A DNA stretch of 64,000 nucleotides from Actinopolyspora mzabensis. Its GTDB lineage: Bacteria > Actinomycetota > Actinomycetes > Mycobacteriales > Pseudonocardiaceae. How positions within the stretch are numbered: the stretch's first letter is position 1; each line of letters starts with the position of its first letter. Positions 29,151 to 37,470 of this stretch are shown here, piece after piece. Under the pieces are notes generated by a model. It made no database searches. It was not told the origin of the DNA and saw nothing but the letters and a program-made list of their open reading frames with translations. The position numbers were made by a program, and so were the translations under genes. The stretch spans positions 62,001 to 126,000 of the forward strand of contig NZ_FNFM01000001.1 of NCBI RefSeq assembly GCF_900101095.1, written 5' to 3'.

Positions 29151-29210
29151 GGTTCGGCCGGCCCGCTCGGTCACCCGCGAACTCGCACCGAGCGGCCGTT
29201 CGGCCGAACC
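29151..29210. terminator. Bidirectional terminator between the SDR and chorismate mutase genes
   Basis: A two-part stem-loop: outer arms GGTTCGGCCG (29151-29160) and CGGCCGAACC (29201-29210), inner arms GCTCGGT (29165-29171) and ACCGAGC (29187-29193). It starts directly after the SDR stop and ends 16 nt before the convergent gene. Confidence 0.75.
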
Positions 29211-29226
29211 CGTTCGGGAACCCCGG

Positions 29227-29535
29227 TCAGTGCCCCAGTTTGCCGCGGCCGAGCCTGAGCAGGATCATCGCCAGTTCCCGTCCCTCGGAGCCCAGCTCAC
29301 GGTAGCGCGCCAGCACGTCCATTTCCCGGTTGTAGACGATGCGCGTGCCACCCTCGGCCATGCGCGCCGCGCCCACTTGGCGGGACACTTCCGCTCGACG
29401 TTTGATCAGACGCAGGATTTCCTCGTCGAGGTAGTCGATCTCGTCCCTGAGCTCCTCGACCGAACCGTTCTCGGCGGGCCACTCGGGGTCGGGGCTTTCG
29501 GCACCGGTTTGATCGCTGTCCACGGTCGCGCTCAA
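29227..29535 (-). CDS. Chorismate mutase (AroQ type, Rv0948c homologue)
   Basis: A 102-residue all-helical enzyme that rearranges chorismate to prephenate in Phe/Tyr synthesis. It matches mycobacterial Rv0948c: ELRDEIDYLDEEILRLIKRRAEVSRQVGAARMAEGGTRIVYNREM in outline, with the active-site Arg and Lys of helix 1, and the ending LLRLGRGKLGH. In mycobacteria the intracellular enzyme is weakly active alone and is boosted by DAHP synthase binding its C-terminal LGH tail, which is conserved here. TTG 29535 has GGAGGA 5 nt upstream; GTG 29523 is an alternative. It lies next to uvrD1, as in mycobacteria. Confidence 0.92.
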   Translation of the reverse strand: MSATVDSDQTGAESPDPEWPAENGSVEELRDEIDYLDEEILRLIKRRAEVSRQVGAARMAEGGTRIVYNREMDVLARYRELGSEGRELAMILLRLGRGKLGH

Positions 29536-29814
29536 CTCTTCCTCCGGGTCGTCGGTCCCGGAATCCGCCCCGGATGCGCCACCGCCCCGGTTCGGAACTC
29601 CGGGGCATCGTTCTTGGAGCTTACACAGCTACGGACGCCGGAGTTCCGGGCCCGTAGAAAAACTGACGGTTACGTGTAAGCACACGGTCAGTCTGCCACA
29701 ACGAACCAGGTCGCACCACCATTCGGGCCCTGGTTCGAACGAGGGATACCGGTGTGGCGTTCGGTCTCGGCTGCCCGTGGTAAGCCGGTTCCGGAACGGT
29801 ACTCTGAATTACCG

Positions 29815-32298
29815 ATGAGCACCCTGTTCGACGCCGCAGCCGACGGTCCCGTCCGATCCGACGGGGCGCCCCCTCCCGATGGCCGGGACGGCCCGGCGAG
29901 GACCGCGCCGCTGCCCTCCGCTGAACAGCTGGTCTCGGAGCTCAATCCGCAGCAGTGCCGTGCGGTGCTGCACAGTGGCACACCACTGCTGGTGGTGGCC
30001 GGGGCCGGTTCGGGCAAGACCAAGGTGCTCACCCACCGCATCGCGCACCTGCTGGACCAGCGTGGTGTGCATCCGGGCCAGATCATGGCGATCACCTTCA
30101 CCAACAAGGCCGCCACCGAGATGAAGGAGCGAGTGGCCGAGCTGGTGGGGCGGCGCGCCAACGCGATGTGGGTCTCCACCTTCCACTCGATGTGCGTGCG
30201 CATCCTCCGCCGCGAGGCGAGAACCCTGGGGCTTTCCACCAATTTCTCGATCTACGACGCGGACGACGCCAGGCGGCTCGTGACGCTGGTCGCCAGGGAC
30301 CTGGAACTGGACTCCAAGCGTTATCCGGTGCGCACGCTCGCGGCGCAGATCTCGAACCTGAAGAACGAACTCGTCGACCCGGACACGGCCGCCGAACGCG
30401 TCGGCAGTGACCTGGAGCGCAAGGTCGCCGATGTCTACGCCGCCTACCAGCGGCGGCTGGCGGACTCCAACGCGCTGGACTTCGACGACCTGATCATGCG
30501 CACCGTCTCGTTGCTGCGTGATCACCCGGCCGTGGCAGAGCACTACCGCCGTCGGTTCCGGCACATCATGGTCGACGAGTACCAGGACACCAACCACGCG
30601 CAGTACGCGTTGGTGCGTGAGCTGGTGGGTACCGAGTCCGACGCGAGCGAGATCCCGCCCGCCGAGCTGTGCGTGGTCGGTGACGCCGATCAGTCGATCT
30701 ACGCCTTCCGCGGCGCCACGATCCGCAACATCGAGGAGTTCGAGCGGGACTACCCCGAGGCGGAGACGATCGTGCTGGAGCAGAACTACCGCTCCACCCA
30801 GACGATCCTGTCGGCGGCCAACTCCGTGATCCGTTCCAACACCGGTCGCAGGGAGAAGCGGCTCTGGAGCGAGGCGGGCGAGGGAGAACCGCTCGTCGGT
30901 TACGTGGGCGACAACGAGCACGACGAGGCCGCGTTCGTGGCCGCCGAGATCGATCGGCTGGTGGACTCGGGGGAGGCCACCTTCAACGACATCGCCGTTT
31001 TCTACCGCACCAACAACCAGTCCCGGGTGTTCGAGGAAGTGTTCATCAGGCTGGGACTGCCGTACCGCGTCATCGGCGGGGTGCGGTTCTACGAGCGCCG
31101 CGAGGTCCGGGACGCGTTGGCCTACCTGCGGGTGCTGGACAATCCAGACGACACCGTGAGCCTGCGCCGGATCCTCAACGTTCCCAAGCGGGGGATAGGG
31201 CAGCGTGCCGAGACGGTGCTCGCCGAGTACGCCGAGCAGGAGCGCATCTCGTTCGGTGCCGCGCTCCGGCACGGGGCGCGGGGTGAGATCGGGCAGCTCA
31301 ACTCGCGTTCGGCCCGCGCCGTCGCCGGTTTCACCGAACTGCTCGACGAGCTGCGCGAGGTGGCCGCGAACAACGACGTGGCCGAGGTGCTGCGTACGCT
31401 GCTCGAGCGCACCGGCTACCGGGGCGAGCTGGAGAGCAGTGACGATCCGCAGGACGCCTCCCGGGTGGAGAACCTCGACGAGCTGATCAGCGTGGCTCGG
31501 GAGTTCGGCGACACGCGCCCGGCCGGGCAAGCGGAGTCCACATCGGACGAGGATTCGGGCGGCGACGGTTCCGGGGGCGAGGGTTCCGGCGACGACGCCG
31601 TTGCCGCGGCACAGGACGACAACCCGCTGCCCGACGACTCGATCGGCGCCTTCCTGGAGCGCGTCTCGCTGGTGGCCGACGCCGACGCGTTGCCGGAGAA
31701 CAGCGACGGTCTGGTCACGCTCATGACGCTGCACACCGCGAAGGGGCTGGAGTTCCCGGTCGTGTTCGCCACCGGCTGGGAGGACGGCGTCTTCCCGCAC
31801 ATGCGGGCGTTGGGGGACTCGCAGGAGCTGTCCGAGGAGCGCAGGCTGGCTTACGTCGGCATCACCCGTGCCCGGCGACGGTTGTACCTCTCCCGTGCGC
31901 TGATGCGCTCGGCCTGGGGGCAGCCGGTCACCAATCCCGCCTCGCGGTTCATCACCGAGATCCCGCAGCATCTCGTGGAGTGGCGCAAGTTGGAGCCGGA
32001 GCGTTCCGCACCACGCGAGCGCGGCGGTTGGGGCGGTCGCGGTGGCTCGGAGGTGGCACCGGGAGGTCCCTCCGGTTCGGGAGACCGCGGTTCCCGCGGT
32101 GGTGGCGCCTCGAGTTGGAAGAACTCCGTTCCGATCAAGCTCGAGGCCGGTGACCGGGTCAACCACGACAAGTACGGGCTCGGCACGGTACTCGCCACCG
32201 ACGGTGAGGGCGCCCGTGCCACGGCCAACATCGATTTCGGCGACTCGGGCACCATCCGACTCATGCTCATCGGCAGCGTGCCGCTGGTGAAGCTCTAG
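29815..32298 (+). CDS. pcrA: ATP-dependent DNA helicase UvrD1/PcrA
   Basis: An 827-residue SF1A helicase. Motifs: LNPQQCRAV Q motif (~43), Walker A GAGSGKTK (63-70), Walker B DEYQDTN (~253), QNYRS (~323) and, near the C-terminus, TLHTAKGLEFPVVF and LAYVGITRARRRL. The C-terminal ~53 residues form the Tudor-like fold (LEAGDRVNHDKYGLGTVL) that binds RNA polymerase in PcrA/UvrD. It acts in nucleotide-excision repair, replication restart and clearing of recombination intermediates; the mycobacterial orthologue also works with Ku. The insert DEDSGGDGSGGEGSG is a low-complexity linker. It lacks a ribosome site, and a TACTCT box lies 9 nt upstream. Confidence 0.96.
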   Translation: MSTLFDAAADGPVRSDGAPPPDGRDGPARTAPLPSAEQLVSELNPQQCRAVLHSGTPLLVVAGAGSGKTKVLTHRIAHLLDQRGVHPGQIMAITFTNKAATEMKERVAELVGRRANAMWVSTFHSMCVRILRREARTLGLSTNFSIYDADDARRLVTLVARDLELDSKRYPVRTLAAQISNLKNELVDPDTAAERVGSDLERKVADVYAAYQRRLADSNALDFDDLIMRTVSLLRDHPAVAEHYRRRFRHIMVDEYQDTNHAQYALVRELVGTESDASEIPPAELCVVGDADQSIYAFRGATIRNIEEFERDYPEAETIVLEQNYRSTQTILSAANSVIRSNTGRREKRLWSEAGEGEPLVGYVGDNEHDEAAFVAAEIDRLVDSGEATFNDIAVFYRTNNQSRVFEEVFIRLGLPYRVIGGVRFYERREVRDALAYLRVLDNPDDTVSLRRILNVPKRGIGQRAETVLAEYAEQERISFGAALRHGARGEIGQLNSRSARAVAGFTELLDELREVAANNDVAEVLRTLLERTGYRGELESSDDPQDASRVENLDELISVAREFGDTRPAGQAESTSDEDSGGDGSGGEGSGDDAVAAAQDDNPLPDDSIGAFLERVSLVADADALPENSDGLVTLMTLHTAKGLEFPVVFATGWEDGVFPHMRALGDSQELSEERRLAYVGITRARRRLYLSRALMRSAWGQPVTNPASRFITEIPQHLVEWRKLEPERSAPRERGGWGGRGGSEVAPGGPSGSGDRGSRGGGASSWKNSVPIKLEAGDRVNHDKYGLGTVLATDGEGARATANIDFGDSGTIRLMLIGSVPLVKL

Positions 32299-32303
32299 CA
32301 CGC

Positions 32304-32336
32304 CCCGGACCTCGCGGCCGAACCGCGAGGTCCGGG
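32304..32336. terminator. Strong bidirectional terminator after pcrA
   Basis: CCCGGACCTCGCGG - ccgaa - CCGCGAGGTCCGGG, a perfect 14-bp stem 5 nt after the pcrA stop and 28 nt from the end of the convergent permease gene. Confidence 0.85.
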
Positions 32337-32364
32337 TGCCGCGAGATCCGGGTGACGAAACGGT

Positions 32365-33960
32365 TCACGCCGTGTCCCGACGCCGGTAGCCGGCGACCCC
32401 CACCGCCGTCAGCAGTACCGCCGTGGCGGCCAGGGCGAGCAGCGGTACCGGGGTGAACTCCTCGGTGGGCAGCGTCGGCACGTGCGCGAACGGGGAGAGG
32501 TCCGAGATCCGGTCCGGCACTCGCAGCAGCGGCCCGAACATTCCCACGAAGACGATCCCGGTCAGCACGAGCCAACTCAGACCGGTGGCTCCGGGCAGCA
32601 CTCCGAACAGCAGGATCGCGAGTCCGGCCAGTACCCAGATGGCGGGCAGGTAGGCCAGTGCCGCGCCCAGTATCCGGGCGACGTCGCCCGGATCACCGCT
32701 GGTGCCGGCGTAGACCAGCCCCGCACCGAGCCCGGCCCCGCCCATCACCAGCACGCTGCCGCACAGCGTGGCCGCCAGGCCGGACAGTGCCCAACGCGAC
32801 CTGCTCAGCGGGGTGCCGCCCAGCAGGGGCTCCGTCCTCCCGGCCGCCTCCTCGGCACGCAGCAGTCCGGCCGACTGCAGCGCGAAGCCACCGGCCACCA
32901 TGCCCATCAGCGAGAGGTAGGTGGCGATCATCGTCTCGGCCGAGTCGGCTCCGCCCGCCTGCTCGAAGTAGCGCCGGGCCATCTCGTTCTCCCGGACGAA
33001 CACCGCGGCCTGCTCACCTATCGCGCCCACGAACGCGCCGAACAGCACGAAACCGACCGTCCAGCCCGTCAGCACCCCGCGCTGCAGCCGCAGCGCCAGC
33101 GTGAACGGGCCGGACAGCAGCGCCGTGGCGGCCGCACGACCGGATCGGCCCCGCACCATCCCCGCCCCCTCGTCGCGCCGGGAACGCAGCAGAAACGCCG
33201 CGACGAGCAGTAGCACCGTCAACGCCACCCCGAGCAGCAGCGGCCAGCCGGTGCCGTCGACGTAGGCACGGGTGCGCTGCGCCCAGCCGACCGGGGAGAG
33301 CCAGGAGAGCGTGCCGTCGCCCAGATCTCCCGCACCGCGCAGCGCGTAGCTCAGGGCGAGGAGCGCGGCCGCCGCCCCGACCGCCGCCCGGCCGTGCTCC
33401 ATGAGTTGTGCGGTCACCGCCGCCACGGCGGTGAAAACCGTGCCCACCATGCCCAACCCCGCGGCGAACAGCAGCGAGCCCGCCGTGCTCAGCTGCGGCA
33501 GCACCACGGGTAGCGCGAAACCGAGCAGGGCGCCCAGGAGCAGGTTCACGCCGAGGACGGTGACCAGCGCGGCCGTGAGTGGGGCGTGCCTGCCGACCAC
33601 TCCCGCGCGCAACAGCTCGACCCGGCCGCTTTCCTCCTCGTGACGGCTGTGCCGCACCAGCAGCAGGATGCTCATCAGCGCGACGAGCACCGCCGTCATA
33701 CCGCCCATCTCGTTGGCGACCATCGCGCCGAAGGTGTAGTTCTGTTGGCCGAAACCGGGGCCGGTCAACACCACCGTGGCCGGGTTGTTCATCAGGGCGG
33801 CCCGTGCCTGTCGGTCGGCGGCGGACTCGAAGGCCACCGGGAAGGTGGCCACGCTGCCCAGCAGGAAGACCGCCACCCCGAGGATCCATGCCGGGATGCG
33901 TAACCGGTCCCTGCGAAGAATCAGCCGGATGAGCGTTCCCGTTCCGCGCAACGTGCTCAT
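32365..33960 (-). CDS. ABC-2 type exporter, fused permease subunit
   Basis: A 531-residue membrane protein with about twelve helices, a duplicated ABC-2 permease of the TetB/SCO-type polyketide antibiotic exporter class (start [25 protein letters not shown]; conserved [46 protein letters not shown] in outline; the second half repeats the pattern from ~290). It pairs with the ATPase just upstream, overlapping it by 4 nt (ATGA), so they are translated together. The substrate is probably a drug or lipid-like molecule; inference. The divergent MarR/GbsR-type gene probably controls it. Confidence 0.88.
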   Translation of the reverse strand: MSTLRGTGTLIRLILRRDRLRIPAWILGVAVFLLGSVATFPVAFESAADRQARAALMNNPATVVLTGPGFGQQNYTFGAMVANEMGGMTAVLVALMSILLLVRHSRHEEESGRVELLRAGVVGRHAPLTAALVTVLGVNLLLGALLGFALPVVLPQLSTAGSLLFAAGLGMVGTVFTAVAAVTAQLMEHGRAAVGAAAALLALSYALRGAGDLGDGTLSWLSPVGWAQRTRAYVDGTGWPLLLGVALTVLLLVAAFLLRSRRDEGAGMVRGRSGRAAATALLSGPFTLALRLQRGVLTGWTVGFVLFGAFVGAIGEQAAVFVRENEMARRYFEQAGGADSAETMIATYLSLMGMVAGGFALQSAGLLRAEEAAGRTEPLLGGTPLSRSRWALSGLAATLCGSVLVMGGAGLGAGLVYAGTSGDPGDVARILGAALAYLPAIWVLAGLAILLFGVLPGATGLSWLVLTGIVFVGMFGPLLRVPDRISDLSPFAHVPTLPTEEFTPVPLLALAATAVLLTAVGVAGYRRRDTA

Positions 33961-34883
33961 CGGTTCGCTCCTTCGGTGTCGGAGGGCTCCGGCTGCTGCT
34001 CGTAGTGCCGCAGGAACAGCTCCTCCAGAGTGGGAGGCTGACTCGTCAGGCTGCGCACCCCGACCGTGGTGAGTTCGCGCAGCACCCCGTCCAGGTGTGG
34101 GGTGTCCACCTCGCAGCGGATGTGAGTGCCGTTGACCTCCAGGTCGTGCACGCCGCACAGCTCGGCCAGCCCCTCCGGCGGCGCCGAGAGCTCCGCCGTG
34201 ACCGAGGTGCGGGTAAGGTGCCGCAGCTCGGGGAGGGTGCCGGACTCCACGGTCCGTCCGGAGCGGACGATGGTCACCCGGTCGCAGAGCGCCTCCACCT
34301 CGGAGAGGATGTGGCTGGACAGCAGCACGGTGCGTCCCTCGCGCTGCTGCTGCCGGACGCACTCCCGGAAGGTCTCCTCCATCAGCGGGTCCAGTCCCGA
34401 GGTCGGCTCGTCCAGCACGAGCAGCTCGGGCTCGGAGGCGAGTGCGGCCACCAGGCCGACCTTCTGCCGGTTCCCCTTGGAGTAGGTGCGTGACTTCTTG
34501 CGCGGATCGAGGTCGAACCGGCGCAGCAGGTCCTCCTTGCGGCGCTGGTCGATACCGCCGCGCAACCGGCCCAGCAGGTCGATGACCTCTCCGCCGGAGA
34601 GGTTCGGCCACAGCGTCACGTCGCCCGGAACGTAGGCGATTCGGCGGTGCAGCTCAGTGGCGTCGTGCCACGGGTCGCCGTCGAGCAGTCTCGCCTCGCC
34701 GGACTCGGGGCGCAGCAGCCCGAGCAGGATCCGGATTGTGGTGGTTTTCCCGGCGCCGTTCGGGCCGAGGAAACCGTGCACCTCGCCGGTGCGCACGTTC
34801 AGGTCCAGCCCGTCCAGTGCGCGGGTCGGACCGAAGTCCTTGGTCAGGCCGGAGATCGTCACGGCCGTGGGGTCGGAGTTCAA
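33957..34883 (-). CDS. ABC transporter ATPase subunit
   Basis: A 308-residue ATPase of the drug-export (DrrA/CcmA) type. Walker [10 protein letters not shown] (~39-47), Q loop near AYVPGD, signature [11 protein letters not shown], Walker [13 protein letters not shown], and switch His in LLSSHIL are intact. The C-terminal ~90 residues are the DrrA-type accessory domain. TTG 34883 is chosen: GGAG lies 5 nt upstream. Upstream frames continue but without support. It is the first gene of the export operon, and its promoter overlaps a predicted operator. Confidence 0.92.
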   Translation of the reverse strand: MNSDPTAVTISGLTKDFGPTRALDGLDLNVRTGEVHGFLGPNGAGKTTTIRILLGLLRPESGEARLLDGDPWHDATELHRRIAYVPGDVTLWPNLSGGEVIDLLGRLRGGIDQRRKEDLLRRFDLDPRKKSRTYSKGNRQKVGLVAALASEPELLVLDEPTSGLDPLMEETFRECVRQQQREGRTVLLSSHILSEVEALCDRVTIVRSGRTVESGTLPELRHLTRTSVTAELSAPPEGLAELCGVHDLEVNGTHIRCEVDTPHLDGVLRELTTVGVRSLTSQPPTLEELFLRHYEQQPEPSDTEGANR

Positions 34884-35045
34884 CGCGACTCCTTCGGAAC
34901 GGATTCGGGCGGTTCGGCTGCCTTTCACAGCCGCGGCGGATCGGAGTCCGCCGTACGTTCCCCCGCGCGGGAGGAGTACAACCGCTTCACGCGGCGGTCC
35001 GCCCTGTCGGATCCGGTGCTGGCGATCGTGCGTACCACGTTTTAC

Positions 35046-35074
35046 ACGGTACACAACATTCATAAATTTGTGAA
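35046..35074 (-). promoter_or_regulatory. Promoter of the ABC operon
   Basis: On the minus strand: -35 TTCACA (35069-35074), a 17-bp spacer, -10 TACCGT (35046-35051). The -35 element is part of operator 1, so bound regulator would block RNA polymerase. Confidence 0.5.
35059..35074. promoter_or_regulatory. Operator 1 of the MarR/GbsR-type regulator
   Basis: TTCATAAATTTGTGAA, a 16-bp dyad that matches operator 2 at 12 of 16 positions including both arms. It overlaps the -35 of the ABC operon promoter. The AT content is striking for this genome. Confidence 0.65.
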
Positions 35075-35161
35075 CAGAATGAACCGTGCGAGCGGGTCCG
35101 TGCCGCCGCACCGGGCAGCACGCTGGCTTCCCAGGGGGCGGAGTTGTTGCGATAGACTGTT

Positions 35162-35177
35162 TTCACGAAGCTGTGAA
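35162..35177. promoter_or_regulatory. Operator 2 of the MarR/GbsR-type regulator
   Basis: TTCACGAAGCTGTGAA, inside an 18-bp perfect-armed dyad (35161-35178), just downstream of a TAGACT box (35153-35158) that would start the regulator's own transcript here. A third, degenerate copy lies at 35180-35195. The arrangement predicts autoregulation. Confidence 0.65.
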
Positions 35178-35238
35178 ATTAAGCAAATGTGTGAATCAGT
35201 GCTCCGACTGATGCTGGTACGAGTGCGGGAGGTCCCGG

Positions 35239-35760
35239 ATGTCCGAGACAGCACCCGATCCCGCACCGGAGCCGGTGGAGGCGGCGGGCCGTGACGAGCG
35301 GGAAGTGGCGCGGTTCGTCGAGCGGTTCGCGCTCAATCTGACCGAGGCGGGGTTTCCCCGCATGGCCGCTCGTGTGTTCGCGCGGATGCTCGTCGATGAC
35401 GACGGCTCGTGCACGGCGGCCGAACTGGCCAACTCCTTGCAGGTGAGTGCGGCCGCCGTTTCCGGCGCGGTGCGTTACCTGATCCGCGTGGGGTTGCTCT
35501 CCCGCGAGCGCGAGCCGGGCAAGCGCCACGATCACTACCGGGTGCGCGACGACATGTGGTACGAGGCGTTCGCGCAGCGCGACGACCAGTTCCTCGAGTG
35601 GGAGGAGACGCTCCGGATGGGCACCGACACGCTCGGGTCGCACACCGGGGCGGGCGCCCGGCTCGACGAGACCCGCAGGTTCTTCGAGTTCCTCCGTGCC
35701 GAGCTGCCTCGAATCATGACGAAGTGGCGCCAGCAGAAGTACGGCGAGAACGGCGAGTAA
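35239..35760 (+). CDS. MarR/GbsR-type transcription regulator
   Basis: A 173-residue regulator with a winged helix at ~25-105: FVERFALNLTEAGFPRMAARVFARMLVDDDGSCTAAELANSLQVSAAAVSGAVRYLIRVGLLSRERE in outline, then the wing (GKRHDHYRVRDDMWYEAF) and a C-terminal dimerisation helix pair. This class usually represses a divergent transporter, and here the ABC-2 exporter is divergent with two matching 16-bp operators between. GGGAGG lies about 7 nt before ATG 35239. The inducer is unknown. Confidence 0.9.
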   Translation: MSETAPDPAPEPVEAAGRDEREVARFVERFALNLTEAGFPRMAARVFARMLVDDDGSCTAAELANSLQVSAAAVSGAVRYLIRVGLLSREREPGKRHDHYRVRDDMWYEAFAQRDDQFLEWEETLRMGTDTLGSHTGAGARLDETRRFFEFLRAELPRIMTKWRQQKYGENGE

Positions 35761-35810
35761 CGTTTCGTCCCCACGGGGCGCGTAGCTGCTCGGACGGCGT
35801 AACCTCGACG

Positions 35811-35842
35811 CTGCGTCGAAACGGTGCTGCGTCGAAACGGCG
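35811..35842. repeat. Two 16-bp tandem repeats next to palindrome B
   Basis: Units 35811-35826 and 35827-35842 share the exact 14-mer CTGCGTCGAAACGG. They end 4 bp before palindrome copy B1. Confidence 0.75.
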
Positions 35843-35846
35843 CGGC

Positions 35847-35862
35847 GATTTCGCGGGAAATT
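35847..35862. repeat. Dispersed palindrome, copy B1
   Basis: GATTTCGCGGGAAATT. Its 14-bp core ATTTCGCGGGAAAT differs from the Bacillus Noc-binding consensus ATTTCCCGGGAAAT at one base. It lies in the convergent spacer between the MarR/GbsR gene and the M23 peptidase gene. Confidence 0.85.
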
Positions 35863-35868
35863 GATGGC

Positions 35869-35884
35869 GATTTCGCGAGAAATC
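35869..35884. repeat. Dispersed palindrome, copy B2
   Basis: GATTTCGCGAGAAATC, an exact consensus copy 6 bp after B1. It is followed by CGACGCCGC and a second GC hairpin (GGCGGGG - aacaag - CCCCCGCC, ~35897-35918). Confidence 0.9.
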
Positions 35885-36034
35885 GACGCCGCGCGGGCGG
35901 GGAACAAGCCCCCGCCGGGGCGTGCGCGGAGCCGCGCCGCGGCCTACCGGCGAGGGCACCACACGTTCGCGAGGAGCGACGCCGCTCCCCACGAACGGCT
36001 CGCCGTGGTCCGTCCACAGCGGACGAGAATTCGG

Positions 36035-36901
36035 TCAGCTGACGTAGACGCCACGCTCGTTGAGCCAGGGCAACGGATTGATCTTCGTGCCGTAGGAGTT
36101 CCAGATCTCGAAGTGCAGATGGGTGCCGGTGGAGAAGCCCCGGTTGCCCATCGTGGCGATCTGTTCGCCGGCCTCGACGTGCTCGCCCACGTTCGCGGTG
36201 ATGCTGTTGACGTGCCCGTACACGCTGATCGTGCCGTCGGTGTGCTGCACGCGCACCCACAGGCCGAAGCCGCTGGCGGGCCCCGCCTCGATCACGGTTC
36301 CCTCGGCCACGGAGACGATCTGGGTGCCCTTGCTGTTGGCGATGTCGATGCCGTAGTGGGTGGTACCCCAGCGACCACCGAAGCCGGAGGTGAACGTGCC
36401 CGCGGCCGGCGCGAAGTAATCGGGTTGCCGAGCCTCGCGCAGTGCTTCCTCGCGGGCCTGCTCCACCCGCTGGCTCTTGGCGAGCTTGCGTACCTCGTCG
36501 TTGGTGTCGGTGGTCCGCGCCACCGGCAGGATCTCGGGCGCCGGTGCGACACCGCCGACGCTGGCACCGTCGGAGCCCTTAGCCGTGCCACCGCCCTCGG
36601 CCGTTCCGGTCTTGGAGCCGTCCGTGACCGAGCCCAACGAGGCCGCCGCGTTCTGCCCGGAGGCCAGCGGGGTCTGGTCCTCCTGCGGGGTGTCGGACTG
36701 GTCCTGATCGGCCGCCATGGCCTGACCCGCGGCGGCGAAGGCGCCTGCCGCGACGGCGGCGACCACGATTCGGCCCCGCAGTACCGACGGCGGAGTCGGG
36801 GTGCGTTGTCGGCGCGGTTTATCCGATGTGGACTCTTCGTCCGAGGCGTGCTGTTGAACCGGGGTGTTGTGCTGACCGCCGGGGGAGCGGTGTCGAGTCA
36901 A
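36035..36901 (-). CDS. M23-family cell-wall metallopeptidase (LytM domain)
   Basis: A 288-residue protein. A basic cytoplasmic start is followed by a signal/anchor helix (~43-63, RIVVAAVAAGAFAAAGQAMA), a Gly/Thr-rich linker with a short coiled coil (EVRKLAKSQRVEQAREEALREAR), and a C-terminal LytM domain (~165-288). The zinc ligands are visible in THYGIDI (His, Asp) and GTHLHFEIW (HxH). It probably cleaves peptidoglycan cross-bridges outside the membrane. It corresponds to mycobacterial Rv0950c, also between uvrD1 and sucC. TTG 36901 has GGAAGGT 6 nt upstream. Confidence 0.9.
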   Translation of the reverse strand: MTRHRSPGGQHNTPVQQHASDEESTSDKPRRQRTPTPPSVLRGRIVVAAVAAGAFAAAGQAMAADQDQSDTPQEDQTPLASGQNAAASLGSVTDGSKTGTAEGGGTAKGSDGASVGGVAPAPEILPVARTTDTNDEVRKLAKSQRVEQAREEALREARQPDYFAPAAGTFTSGFGGRWGTTHYGIDIANSKGTQIVSVAEGTVIEAGPASGFGLWVRVQHTDGTISVYGHVNSITANVGEHVEAGEQIATMGNRGFSTGTHLHFEIWNSYGTKINPLPWLNERGVYVS

Positions 36902-37470
36902 TGCTTGACCTTCCGTCTCGGGGAGCCGGATCACTGGGCCGGGCGGGGGACCCGGACCGGTCGGGGTTAACCGGGAAGTGTCCCTGTTCGTGATCTGACT
37001 GTGACAACGGACGTCGGGACATTAACCAAGGAATGCCCCTAGGGGCAAATCCCGATCTTTGTATCGATTCCGTCCCGTTTCGCGGCGTCGTGGAGCGGGT
37101 AGCCGTGGAACTCCCGCGACGTCGGCCTCGTTTTTCGACGTGCTTGTTGCCGTTGCCTGCGGTTTCGACGCCCGTATCGGTGTCCGCCGAGTAGCTCGTT
37201 TCTGGACACAGTGGAGTTTCGGGGGTTGCCTCTCCGAAGCTTTCGGTGTCATAAGTCACATCGAATCATGTCCGTGATGGGCACTTGAAACCAGGTCCTA
37301 CGAGTGAGGACTGCGCAGAAATAACACTTTAGGTATTCAAGCGACCTCACTGTGTCGCTCGTTCCGGCGAGTTGGCGTGTTTCGGGTGTCGCCTTTTCGG
37401 GTTGTCCGTGTTCGTAACGTTATTCGGGGTATGCCCTGGCTCCGCGGCGGCGAGTTGCTAGCGTCGCGAC
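36902..37470. other. 569-bp divergent control region of the M23 gene and the next membrane-protein gene
   Basis: No gene seen. It holds a promoter with a 14-bp palindrome upstream of the peptidase, and a stretch further up (about 37085-37130 on the minus strand) able to fold into a hairpin. A cyclic-di-AMP riboswitch would fit a wall hydrolase, but its conserved core cannot be confirmed. Confidence 0.5.
37019..37048 (-). promoter_or_regulatory. Promoter of the M23 gene with overlapping palindrome
   Basis: Minus strand: -35 TTGCCC (37043-37048), an 18-bp spacer, -10 TAATGT (37019-37024). The -35 is inside the perfect palindrome TGCCCCTAGGGGCA (37034-37047), a candidate repressor site. The transcript would have a leader of about 110 nt. 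Confidence 0.45.

Noticed and set aside
36902..37300. Cyclic-di-AMP (ydaO) riboswitch before the M23 gene
   Set aside because: The conserved core could not be recognised by eye and the likely promoter lies downstream of the candidate stretch.
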